Origin: SHLQ01 sp964451305
GTDB lineage: Bacteria; Actinomycetota; Acidimicrobiia; Acidimicrobiales; SHLQ01
DNA length: 64,000 bases
Direction of reading: 5' to 3'
Assembly (NCBI GenBank): GCA_964451305.1
Contig: CAYVHV010000004.1
Span: 1 to 64,000, forward strand
The translations under genes were made by a program, and so were the position numbers. Positions 17,154 to 25,189 of the stretch are shown piece by piece. Within the stretch, counting starts at the first letter, position 1; each line of letters begins with the position of its first letter. The notes beneath the pieces were generated by a model that worked only from the letters and a program-made list of their open reading frames with translations, did no database searches and had not been told where the DNA came from.

Positions 17154-18074
17154 ATGGCTGTTGTTCCTAATGATCCCGTCGACTACATCGCGGTAACGCG
17201 CGATACGTATGCGCAACTCGGGTACTCGGAGTACCGGTGGGCGGATAATCGTGGCGACAGCGTTCCATTCAGTGAGCCGTCGAAGCCACTTGCCGATAGC
17301 AAGGTTGTCCTTCTGGCCTCGGGCGGTGTCTATGCGGTTGGAGATGTTGGGTTCACCCATAAAGACGATGTCACGTTTCGGGAGATCTCAATGGACACTC
17401 CCAGCGACAAGTTGCGGGTGACGCACTTCGCGTACGACGAAACTTCAGCGAAGGAAGATGTCAACGCGGTCTTCCCGATCGATGCCCTTCGTGCGATGCG
17501 CGCCACCGGTGAGATCGGCGAACTGGCCGAGGTCGCGCTGACGTTCATGGGCGGGATCTATAGCCAGCGACGTTTGCAGGAAACGCTCGTGCCAGCGCTG
17601 GTCGATCGGGTTGAAGAACTCGATGCCGACATCGCGCTGTTGGTCCCCGTTTGACCGGTCTGCCATCAGTCAGTTGGGCTGATCGCACGAGCTCTCGAGG
17701 CGAAAGGAATCCTTACCACCTCGGTAACGTCGGCATGGTCGATAACCGAATCGGTTGTCGCTCCACGTGCAGTCTTTACCGACTTCCCGCTCGGAAATAC
17801 CGCTGGGCCTCCAAACGCGGCGGACGTGCAGTTTGCGATTGCGCGAAGCGCACTCGCGAACGTCGATGCGGCGACCGAACCCGGCGCGATCCTCCCGCTC
17901 GACCATGTATGGCCCGAGCCCTGGAAAGATGACGCTCGTCAACTGAAGGACCATCGAACCGAACGGTTCGACACTCCGCAGTATCAAGAACCGCCGGACC
18001 GCGAGGCCGCTATTGCCAGCCATGGTGCGGCCGCAACGACCGGGCCCGAAGCAGGGGAGAAACGTTCCCTATAG
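17154..18074 (+). CDS. GrdB-family protein with in-frame UGA, candidate selenoprotein (UxxC)
   Basis: Reading through the single TGA at 17652-17654 gives a 306-residue protein of the glycine/sarcosine/betaine reductase selenoprotein B family (PF07355-like). Before the TGA: 'DYIAVTRDTY', 'GYSEYRWADN', 'GGVYAVGDVGFTHKDDV', 'THFAYD', 'FPIDALRAM', 'LTFMGGIYSQRR', 'LLVPV'. After it: 'PVCHQSVGLIARALEAKGI', 'PRAVFTDFPLGNTAGPPN', 'LDHVWPEPWKDD', 'DTPQYQ'. Both halves are family-like and in the same frame, and the TGA sits at the first position of a U-x-x-C redox motif (U167, C170). A SECIS-like stem-loop follows at 17665-17683. Starts at ATG 17154 or GTG 17127. It overlaps the convergent MarR gene by 6 bases. 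It is probably a redox enzyme; the substrate is unknown and no glycine-reductase partners are nearby. The alternative is a nonsense mutation at a Cys codon. Confidence 0.75.
17665..17683 (+). promoter_or_regulatory. Candidate bacterial SECIS stem-loop
   Basis: A 7-base-pair stem AUCAGUC/GGCUGAU (one G-U pair) closes a 5-base loop AGUUG. The loop begins 17 bases after the UGA at 17652-17654. Known bacterial SECIS elements place a small apical loop with a G in the first two positions roughly 16-37 bases after the UGA, and this hairpin fits. It lies inside the coding sequence, as bacterial SECIS do. Confidence 0.6.
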
Positions 18075-18512
18075 CGCAGCTAACTCGGCGAGGAGTGGCA
18101 GGAACGCCCCGCGCTCGTCGCCGATACCAGGCACTCGTTCGAGGAGCTGAGCCATTGTGTCCTGCAGGACACCGGCTGCATCGGAGACCAGTACTTCGCC
18201 CTGCTCGGTCAGATGGGCGAGCGCGAGTCGGGCGTCGCGAGCGTGCTTGATCGTCTCGACCATGCCAAGGTCTGACAGCGGTCGGAGTGCCCGAGTGACT
18301 GCGGATGGGGAGAGGCCGACCACCCGCGCGAGGTCCGCTCGGCTCGATCCTGCCTCTGGCCCGGCCGCAATTGCCGACAGCAGTCGATACTCCGAGTAGG
18401 TGATCCCGCGAATCATGCCGAGGTTGCTGTTGAGGATTCGTTCGACAGCGCTCCATGCCTCGAAGAGCGACTCTGCCAACTCAGCGTTATCTGGTGGCGA
18501 CGTGTTGGTCAT
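18069..18512 (-). CDS. MarR-family transcriptional regulator
   Basis: A 147-residue winged-helix protein. The recognition region 'SRADLARVVGLSPSAVTRALRPLSDLGMVE' (key residues A-D-L-A, S-P-S-A-V-T-R, L-G-M-V) and wing 'DARLALAHLTEQGE' are typical of MarR. ATG 18512 is preferred to the longer frame from 18593 because the extra 27 residues resemble nothing. It is divergent from PEP carboxylase and convergent with the GrdB-family gene, so it may regulate either. No clear operator was identified. Confidence 0.85.
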   Translation of the reverse strand: MTNTSPPDNAELAESLFEAWSAVERILNSNLGMIRGITYSEYRLLSAIAAGPEAGSSRADLARVVGLSPSAVTRALRPLSDLGMVETIKHARDARLALAHLTEQGEVLVSDAAGVLQDTMAQLLERVPGIGDERGAFLPLLAELAAL

Positions 18513-18619
18513 TGCGTTTGCCTCTCCGGGTTTCTGCCGCCGTGACGACGTGTGGAAGCTTTCGTAATCACGACTATAACATTGAGCACTCACGAATTAC
18601 ACAAGCAATTTATTTTCGT

Positions 18620-21403
18620 ATGATATTCGGCGTGAATACGCCAGCAATCTCTGCCGAAGCCGCATCAACCCCCGAGCACCGAAGCGACGAACTTCGAGCT
18701 GATATCCGTCGTTTAGGCAACCAGCTCGGTGAAACCATTCGACGAAATGTGAGCACCGAGTTCTTCGAACTCGTAGAGCAAGTGCGAGCGCTCGCCAAAG
18801 AAACCCGCGAGGGTAATGCCGAGTCGAGCGCTGCGCTCGACGCGAAGGTCGACGGCCTCACCGAAGTTGAGGCGATCCTCCTTGTCCGTGCGTTCACGAT
18901 CTACTTTCACTTGGCCAACGTTGCCGAACAAGTACACCGTGTCGAAGAACTCCGCCTAAAGACCGAAGGGTCGGGCGAGCTCTACGACGTGTTTACCCGC
19001 GGCGATGAAGCCGGCATCGATACTGACACCTGGGCCGACCGTCTTCAGAACGTTGAGTACCGTCCGGTCTTTACCGCACACCCCACCGAAGCGTCGCGTC
19101 GCTCCGTGCTCGAGAAGCGTGCGGAGATCGCCGACTTGCTTCGACAGCGCGACAGCGTGACCGAGGCCGGGCGCGCCCGCATCGACGACCGCACCGCCGA
19201 GATCGTCGACCTGTTGTGGTTGAGCGACGAGCTACGTTCGGTCAAGCCAACGCCTGTCGATGAAGCCCGCTCCATCATCTTCTATGTCGAAGGCCTCGTC
19301 GCCAAGGCGCTGCCAGTGGTGTGGTCCGACCTCGAGCATCTGGCCGAGCAGCGCGGCGTCGAACTTCCATCAGATCTCACCCCAATCCGCTTTGGTTCAT
19401 GGGTAGGAGGCGACCGCGACGGTAACCCGTTCGTCACCGCAGAGGTAACCAACGAAGTGCTGATCTTGCAACGCCAACGTGCGTTGCGTTTGCTTCGCAC
19501 GAGCGTGCAAGAACTGGCGGGCGACCTCAGCGTGTCCGAGCGTATTCGACCGGTCAGCAACGAACTATCGGAGTGGATCGACGAAACATCCACAACTCAT
19601 CCTTCACTCGTTGCTTCGCTGTCTCCGCTCATCGGCGACCAGCCATATCGCATTGCGTGCACCATCATCGATGGCCGTCTCGCCGCCACCGAGCGCATGA
19701 CCGCCCAGACCGGGTCGAGCGTCGCTGGGGCCTATCAGGACGCCGGGGAACTCTCCGCCGACCTCGATCGCATGGACATCTCGTTGCGAGCGTCCGGGGC
19801 GACCAACATCGCGAAAGGCAAGCTGCGTTCGCTGCGCCGCCTCACCCACACCATTGGCTTCCATCTCGCAACGCTCGATATTCGCCAGCACACCGACAAG
19901 CACCACGCCGAGCTCGCAGGATTGTTTGAGAGCATCGGCACTGCGTACCCAGAGCGTGCCGAAGATCGCTTCGCGTTGCTCTCCGCCGAGTTGGCGTTGC
20001 CACGTCCGTTCGCTCCAGCAGGAACCCCGGACCTCGGTGCCGCACTGAGTCTGTTCAACACGCTTCGGGCACAGATGGACCGCTTCGGTGACTCGATCGT
20101 CGAGAGCTACATCATCTCGATGACCCAGGGGCCCGACGACCTGCTCGCTCCGGCGGTTCTCGCCCGCGAAGTTGGGCTCATCGACCTCAGCCGTGACATT
20201 GCCCGCATCGGCTTTGTTCCCCTGTTCGAAACCATCGACGATCTCCGTTCGATCGCGCCGATCATGGACGTCCTCCTCGCCGATCCCAGCTATCGACGAA
20301 TCGTCGAACTTCGCGGCAACGTCCAAGAGGTCATGGTCGGCTACTCCGACTCGAACAAGGACGGTGGTATCGCGACCTCCCAATGGGAGATCCACAAGGC
20401 GCTGCGCACCATCCGCGAAGTATCGGCCCGTCACGGCATCGACATCCCGGTCTTCCACGGTCGCGGTGGAACCGTCGGACGCGGTGGCGGCCCAACCCGT
20501 GATGCCATCCTGGCTCAACCATCGAACGTCATCACCGGCTTGATGAAGACGACCGAGCAAGGCGAAGTCATCGCCGATAAGTACAGCCGTCCTCGCCTCG
20601 CTCGCCGGAACCTTGACCTCGCATACTCGGCCATGCTCGAAGCGACCGTCATGCACACCGAGAGTCGTATCGGTGCGGAGGCGCGAGAGCAGTGGAGTGC
20701 CGTGATGGAAACGGTCTCGAACGAGGCCTACTCCGCATACCGCAAGCTGATCGAAGATCCGAGCCTCGTTCCGTACTTCACCACGTCCACACCGGTCGAA
20801 GAATTGGGAGCGCTCAACATCGGATCTCGCCCGGCACGCCGAAGTGGCGCAATGAGCGGCATCGACGACCTGCGGGCCATTCCCTGGGTCTTCGGCTGGA
20901 CCCAGTCACGACAGATCGTGCCCGGATGGTTCGGCGTCGGAAGCGGGCTCACCGCAGCACTCGATGCGGGTCACGGCGATGCCATGAGCGAGATGTTCTC
21001 GAAGTGGCGCTTCTTCCGCACGTTCCTTTCGAACGTTGAAATGACGCTGTCGAAGACCGACCTCGGCATTGCTCGTACCTACGTGGACGCGCTCGTCGAA
21101 CCCGAACACCATCACCTCTACGACGTAATCGTCGAGGAGCACCAGCGCACCATCGAGGCGATCTCGACGGTGACCGGAAGCGGGCTGCTCGATGACCTTC
21201 CCGTACTTCGCCGCACCTTGGAGATTCGAGACAACTACCTCGACCCGCTGAACGTGGTGCAGGTCAGCCTGCTCAAAGAGATGCGAAACAGCACCGCAGA
21301 CCTCGGCGCCGATACGCCAGAAGGCGTGGCCGCACGCAGAATCCGACGAGCGCTGCTACTCAGCATCAACGGCGTCGCCGCCGGCCTGCGTAACACCGGC
21401 TGA
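18620..21403 (+). CDS. ppc: Phosphoenolpyruvate carboxylase
   Basis: 927 residues, full family length. It adds bicarbonate to PEP to make oxaloacetate (anaplerosis). Visible motifs are 'FTAHPTEASRR' with catalytic His154, 'WVGGDRDGNP' (251-260), 'GYSDSNKDGG', the glycine loop 'FHGRGGTVGRGGGP' (612-625), and 'RAIPWVFGWTQSR'. The C terminus ends in RNTG, a variant of the usual QNTG. ATG 18620 was chosen; the open frame extends upstream through the MarR promoter but that part has no family similarity. A strong hairpin follows the stop at 21410-21442. Confidence 0.95.
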   Translation: MIFGVNTPAISAEAASTPEHRSDELRADIRRLGNQLGETIRRNVSTEFFELVEQVRALAKETREGNAESSAALDAKVDGLTEVEAILLVRAFTIYFHLANVAEQVHRVEELRLKTEGSGELYDVFTRGDEAGIDTDTWADRLQNVEYRPVFTAHPTEASRRSVLEKRAEIADLLRQRDSVTEAGRARIDDRTAEIVDLLWLSDELRSVKPTPVDEARSIIFYVEGLVAKALPVVWSDLEHLAEQRGVELPSDLTPIRFGSWVGGDRDGNPFVTAEVTNEVLILQRQRALRLLRTSVQELAGDLSVSERIRPVSNELSEWIDETSTTHPSLVASLSPLIGDQPYRIACTIIDGRLAATERMTAQTGSSVAGAYQDAGELSADLDRMDISLRASGATNIAKGKLRSLRRLTHTIGFHLATLDIRQHTDKHHAELAGLFESIGTAYPERAEDRFALLSAELALPRPFAPAGTPDLGAALSLFNTLRAQMDRFGDSIVESYIISMTQGPDDLLAPAVLAREVGLIDLSRDIARIGFVPLFETIDDLRSIAPIMDVLLADPSYRRIVELRGNVQEVMVGYSDSNKDGGIATSQWEIHKALRTIREVSARHGIDIPVFHGRGGTVGRGGGPTRDAILAQPSNVITGLMKTTEQGEVIADKYSRPRLARRNLDLAYSAMLEATVMHTESRIGAEAREQWSAVMETVSNEAYSAYRKLIEDPSLVPYFTTSTPVEELGALNIGSRPARRSGAMSGIDDLRAIPWVFGWTQSRQIVPGWFGVGSGLTAALDAGHGDAMSEMFSKWRFFRTFLSNVEMTLSKTDLGIARTYVDALVEPEHHHLYDVIVEEHQRTIEAISTVTGSGLLDDLPVLRRTLEIRDNYLDPLNVVQVSLLKEMRNSTADLGADTPEGVAARRIRRALLLSINGVAAGLRNTG

Positions 21404-21409
21404 CCCACC

Positions 21410-21442
21410 CCTTCGATTTGGGGTCAGACCCCAAATCGAAGG
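21410..21442. terminator. 14-bp perfect hairpin after ppc, core TGGGGTCAGACCCCA
   Basis: Arms at 21410-21423 and 21429-21442 are perfectly complementary around a TCAGA loop. The hairpin lies 6 bases after the ppc stop. There is no following T-run, so a factor-independent terminator is not certain. The 15-base core recurs in a second hairpin at 60749-60791 with entirely different outer arms. Confidence 0.6.
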
Positions 21443-21506
21443 TGACAATCTCCTAAACAGATGGGTGCGGGTGAATGATGCTGGTGAAGGGTTGGTTGAC
21501 TATGAC

Positions 21507-22415
21507 ATGAACTTGCTTTCACTCCTCGGAAAAAGTGCCACCGGCCAACCTGTAGAAGTCGGCGTCGTCGACTGGCTTCGCGACCTCGAAGAAGCAACCG
21601 ATCTCTCCGCCGAGACGGGCAAACCAATCTTCGCGCTCTTCCAAGAAGTACCGGGCTGTGCTGGATGTAAGCAGTTCGGCAAAGACGTGCTTTCCAACCC
21701 GGTCGTCGTGGACGGAATCGAAGAAGCATTCGTGCCTCTGCTGATCCACAACAACACGCCCGGCCGAGATGCTCAGGTTCTCCAAGCCTTTGGTGAACCG
21801 GCCTGGAACTACCAGGTCGTGCGATTTCTCGACTCCAATTCAAACGACATCATCCCTCGCAAGGATCGTGTCTGGGAGACGGGTCCACTCGTCGTCCGCA
21901 TGATCGAGACGCTCGAGAAGGCCGGGCGACCGATTCCCGCCTACCTCCGCCTGATCGAACAAGAGAACTCTGATCGGCTCGGACTCGTCCACTTCGCGCA
22001 AGGGTGCTTCTGGGTCGGCGAGATGGAGATCGGGCAGATCGACGGAGTCGTCGCGACCCAAGCTGCCTTCATGGGCGGCCACGAGGTCACCAGTGTTTGG
22101 TTCGACCCCGAAGAGGTGTCGCTCCTCGATCTCACCCTCCAAGCCCAACAACGCGGCGTTGCCTCGGTTGTGTTTACTGACGAAGACGGTCTTGCGGCAC
22201 TCAAGCGTAGCGGCGTGAAGGCTCGACTCATCGAAGAGCGGACGCATCGAGTAGCTCCAAAGAGCGATCAGAAGCGTCAGATCAAACGAGTGAGCGGCCT
22301 CGGTGATCTCTCGATCAGCCAGTTGACAAAGGTCAACGGTTTCATGCACCGAGACCTCAGCCGAGCTGGCGAATTCCTTCCTCCGTCGACTCGACAGCTC
22401 CTCGCACGCCGGTAG
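21507..22415 (+). CDS. Thioredoxin-like / MsrA-like two-domain protein
   Basis: 302 residues. The N-terminal domain (about 15-145) is thioredoxin-like with 'EVPGCAGCKQF' (C51, C54). The C-terminal domain (about 158-302) begins 'LVHFAQGCFWVGEMEIGQIDG', of which GCFW (Cys167) and 'DGVVATQAAFMGG' match the active-site end of peptide methionine sulfoxide reductase MsrA. The later MsrA region is poorly conserved. The fold may therefore repair methionine sulfoxide using its own thioredoxin module, or may be an MsrA-derived redox protein. ATG 21507 was chosen; a GTG at 21465 gives 14 more residues. Confidence 0.7.
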   Translation: MNLLSLLGKSATGQPVEVGVVDWLRDLEEATDLSAETGKPIFALFQEVPGCAGCKQFGKDVLSNPVVVDGIEEAFVPLLIHNNTPGRDAQVLQAFGEPAWNYQVVRFLDSNSNDIIPRKDRVWETGPLVVRMIETLEKAGRPIPAYLRLIEQENSDRLGLVHFAQGCFWVGEMEIGQIDGVVATQAAFMGGHEVTSVWFDPEEVSLLDLTLQAQQRGVASVVFTDEDGLAALKRSGVKARLIEERTHRVAPKSDQKRQIKRVSGLGDLSISQLTKVNGFMHRDLSRAGEFLPPSTRQLLARR

Positions 22416-22448
22416 GTTTCGCCTACCATCGGACATACTTGAGGGGAA

Positions 22449-23387
22449 ATGTTTCGTAGATCCGCAGGCGCACTGGCGTTCACCCTTCTGGCAGCGGCAT
22501 GTAGCAGCACCGTCGATGTTGCTGTCGAACCCGAGGCCTCCGAACCCCCATCGTGCACAACCCCCAGTGAGGAAATCGTCACCCATCAATATCGCGAGCT
22601 CGACGAATCCTTGATCGCGCTCGGCGTCGAGGCGAACGATCTCAGCCTCGACGTTCAAGCATCGCCGACCGCACAAAACTGCCCGGCGGTCCTCTGGGTC
22701 CACGGTGGCTCGTGGCAGGCCGGCGACAAGCGAACTCGAGCAACGAATGTGAAGGCGGAGCACTTCATCGAAGACGGCTACGTGTTCGTGTCGGTGAACT
22801 ATCGTCTCGCAGCCGAAGACAACGACACTCGCTGGCCCGACTTTGGCAGTGACGTCGCCGCGGCGACCGCGTGGGTCATCGATAACGCCGATGACCTCGG
22901 TATTGACCCCGAACGCGTGTCGCTGATCGGGCACTCATCTGGAGCGCACCTCGTCAGCATTGTTGGCACCAACCCGTCGCTCCTCGAAGAGCACGGCCGA
23001 TCCCTCTCCGACGTGGCGTGTGTCGTCAGCCTTGACTCGGTCACTCACGATCTGACCGACCCGCCGCCGTGGGAGGTGGACATTATCGATCTCGCCTTCC
23101 CCGGCCAGGTTGCCCTCGTCGACGGGTCGCCGACCCTTCAGGCCGAGCAGCACGCCGACGAAAACACTCCTGACTTCCTCATCGTCACCCGCGGACGAGA
23201 TGAGCGGATCGACAGTTCGGAACGGCTAGCTGCGACGCTCAACGATCGAGGAGCGATCGCGACGGTCGCCGATGTGAGTCCGTACGACCACGGTGAAGTC
23301 AATACCATGCTCGGGATCGAAGGCGAAGAGATGGTCACGCCCGCAGTCGATCAGTTCTTCGCATCCTGCAACTCAACGTCGTCCTAG
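22449..23387 (+). CDS. Alpha/beta-hydrolase lipoprotein (carboxylesterase-like)
   Basis: 312 residues. The lipoprotein signal has 'LAAACSS' near residue 20. It shows the oxyanion 'WVHGGSW', the nucleophile elbow 'GHSSGAHL', acid candidate Asp in 'VTRGRDERID', and the catalytic His in 'YDHGEVN'. This is the HSL/BD-FAE type of esterase, anchored at the outer face of the membrane. The substrate is unknown. It lies 33 bases after the thioredoxin-MsrA gene and could be co-transcribed. Confidence 0.82.
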   Translation: MFRRSAGALAFTLLAAACSSTVDVAVEPEASEPPSCTTPSEEIVTHQYRELDESLIALGVEANDLSLDVQASPTAQNCPAVLWVHGGSWQAGDKRTRATNVKAEHFIEDGYVFVSVNYRLAAEDNDTRWPDFGSDVAAATAWVIDNADDLGIDPERVSLIGHSSGAHLVSIVGTNPSLLEEHGRSLSDVACVVSLDSVTHDLTDPPPWEVDIIDLAFPGQVALVDGSPTLQAEQHADENTPDFLIVTRGRDERIDSSERLAATLNDRGAIATVADVSPYDHGEVNTMLGIEGEEMVTPAVDQFFASCNSTSS

Positions 23388-23403
23388 CGGTGTCGAGCCG
23401 AAG

Positions 23404-24054
23404 TTAGAGGGCGGCGTCGATCGCAGCGGTGAGGTCGACCGGACCCAAGACGCGGTCCGCTCGTTCGTTGAGCGATATCTCGATCGTTGCACCAACGACC
23501 GATACGCCAACATGCTCGGCTCGCTGAACGACGATCGAGTTGATGTCCTTGAGCGCTTCAAGACCGAGATCATCGCCCGTCAGGCCGTCGAGGGCCTTGT
23601 CGAGTTCTTCGATGATCCCCGCGAGATCGCCTCGGGCCACGTCGCCATCGGACATGTCATCCCACGGCACGGTAATAACGAACTCGCGCCCGAGTCGGGA
23701 ATGAAGTTTCGCCGCCATGGTCTTGACCGTTCGCTTCAGTTGGAGACGACTCGGTGTTGCACCTTCTCGCTGCGTTGTCAGGCCAAAGAGTGAATCGGTT
23801 TCCGGACCGTTGTCGAAACTGAGCGCGACGATGTTGTTCGTCAACACGGTGGTGAATGTGGTTCCCGTGCCCTCGCCGACCAAGACCCGCTCTGCGGTTG
23901 CGTGAAAAATGCGACCGCTGATGCGGTGGCCGCTTTGCAGCATGAGCGCCGCGAGCGGGAGCTCGTCGGTCGGCGTTTGGTCATCTGCAGAAAGCTCTGC
24001 GAGACGTTCGAGTTGTCGTGCCAGATCTGGAATCAGATCGGGCCGGTTGCTCAC
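23404..24054 (-). CDS. Conserved-looking protein of unknown function
   Basis: 216 residues, soluble, no signal peptide. A central stretch 'LPLAALMLQSGHRISGRIF' followed by 'VALSFDNG' suggests a small beta-rich module of the Sm/LSm-like kind, and the second half is acidic and helical. I do not recognise the family. Its ATG overlaps the stop of the gene upstream (24051-24054), so the two are translationally coupled and likely work together. It is the last gene of a minus-strand run that begins with the HTH regulator. Confidence 0.65.
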   Translation of the reverse strand: MSNRPDLIPDLARQLERLAELSADDQTPTDELPLAALMLQSGHRISGRIFHATAERVLVGEGTGTTFTTVLTNNIVALSFDNGPETDSLFGLTTQREGATPSRLQLKRTVKTMAAKLHSRLGREFVITVPWDDMSDGDVARGDLAGIIEELDKALDGLTGDDLGLEALKDINSIVVQRAEHVGVSVVGATIEISLNERADRVLGPVDLTAAIDAAL

Positions 24055-24446
24055 AGAGAATCCTCGAGGGCTTCTTGGATTTCGTCGCGACGTCGTTCCC
24101 AGTAGTCGATGTTCGAGATCGGGCTGTGATCGACCGTGAGGACGCCGTCTTCGAAGCTGATCTTCTTCTCGCCCGTCCAGCGAACTACAACACTCTTCAC
24201 ACCGTCGGCGAGTGCTTCCTTGCCCATATCGTCGATCGCGATCTCGCGGAAGGCTTCGAGGATTGGGTTGAAGTAGACCTTCGGAATCGAGTTCTCAAGA
24301 AGGTGCGCTGAGTCGTCTTCGGTGAGCGTGTCCCACGCAATATCAAACGGAACATCGAACCCGGCCACGGCGTCGATTTTCGCCTTCACCTTCGGGTAAT
24401 CGGATTCGCTGTAGTTCTTCACCGCTCGTCGCTCTGCCAGGCCCAT
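24051..24446 (-). CDS. Small protein of unknown function, partner of the downstream gene
   Basis: 131 residues, charged, no membrane segment. It starts with ATG 24446 preceded by a good AGGAGA ribosome-binding site. Notable segments are 'KAKIDAVAGFDVPFDIAWDTL' (key W) and 'YWERRRDEIQEALEDSL' at the C terminus. I do not recognise a family. It overlaps the downstream unknown gene by four bases and follows the HTH regulator gene after 81 bases. Confidence 0.65.
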   Translation of the reverse strand: MGLAERRAVKNYSESDYPKVKAKIDAVAGFDVPFDIAWDTLTEDDSAHLLENSIPKVYFNPILEAFREIAIDDMGKEALADGVKSVVVRWTGEKKISFEDGVLTVDHSPISNIDYWERRRDEIQEALEDSL

Positions 24447-24527
24447 GATTCTCCTTAGAAAGTGCTCATCGTTACAGTTTGAAGATCGGCATGGTGTAGC
24501 TGACCTTTAGGGACAGCGGAACAGGAA

Positions 24528-25079
24528 CTACTCGCAGCCCGGCCCACCTGTTCCGTCGATGGCATTGAGGTAGTTGTAGATGGTGATTCGGCTGACACCC
24601 ATTGCCTCAGCGACGTCATCGACCGCCCCACGGAGCAAGAACGCTCCCCGCTGGTCCAGCATCCGGACCACGTGCTGCTTGTCGCTTCGCGTCCATTGGG
24701 CGGCATCGGAGCCAAGCTCCCGTTCGGCCGCACGCATCATGTTCTCGAGCGCATTGTGTAGCGATGGAGAGGGGAGTCGTCCGGCGTTGTCCACAACCTG
24801 GACGTTGATCGCCGTCGCTCCGGCAGATATCGCATCGACGATCATCGCGCCGACGGCGGGGCCTATTGCCTCCAGCGGACCTGTAGTCGTCGACGCAAAC
24901 GCCCCGAATTCGACCTCGAGGTCTCGGGAGGTGAAGGCGTTGATGGCTGCGGTTACGTGATCACCGGGTTTGCCTTCGACGAAGGGTTCGACGAGAAACT
25001 CAATCGCCACGTGCTCTTCGCCGGTGTCACCCAATTCTCGCTCCCTGGCAATGCTCGTTTCGTGACTGAGGCCAGGCAC
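24528..25079 (-). CDS. HTH regulator with YheO/DauR-type C-terminal domain and YkoF-like N-terminal domain
   Basis: 183 residues. The C-terminal part (about 128-175) is an HTH_22-type motif with key residues 'LDQRGAFLLRGAVDDVAEAM' and 'GVSRITIYNYLN', as in YheO/DauR regulators. The N-terminal part (about 20-100), 'AIEFLVEPFVEGKPGDHVTA' then 'FGAFASTTTGPLEAI', resembles the ferredoxin-like fold of thiamine-binding YkoF/MTH1187 proteins and may be a ligand sensor. GTG start at 25079. It is divergent from the purine-degradation genes, with the palindrome 25111-25126 in the shared promoter, so it is the leading candidate regulator of the TTTACAAATTGTAAA sites. Confidence 0.7.
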   Translation of the reverse strand: MPGLSHETSIARERELGDTGEEHVAIEFLVEPFVEGKPGDHVTAAINAFTSRDLEVEFGAFASTTTGPLEAIGPAVGAMIVDAISAGATAINVQVVDNAGRLPSPSLHNALENMMRAAERELGSDAAQWTRSDKQHVVRMLDQRGAFLLRGAVDDVAEAMGVSRITIYNYLNAIDGTGGPGCE

Positions 25080-25110
25080 GGGACCTATTTTTACTGTGCC
25101 CGCTCATGGG

Positions 25111-25126
25111 TTTACAAATTGTTAAA
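25111..25126. promoter_or_regulatory. Candidate operator, TTTACAAATTGTTAAA (site 1)
   Basis: A near-palindrome with one extra T compared with sites 2-4. It lies in the divergent promoter between the HTH regulator (start 25079) and the M20 amidohydrolase (start 25190), the expected place for autoregulation plus control of the pathway. Confidence 0.6.
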
Positions 25127-25189
25127 TGCGTCGTGGAAGCGGGTACGGTCATCTCGAGTAGTTGAGGAGTTTCGAGTGAGTGATGTCGA

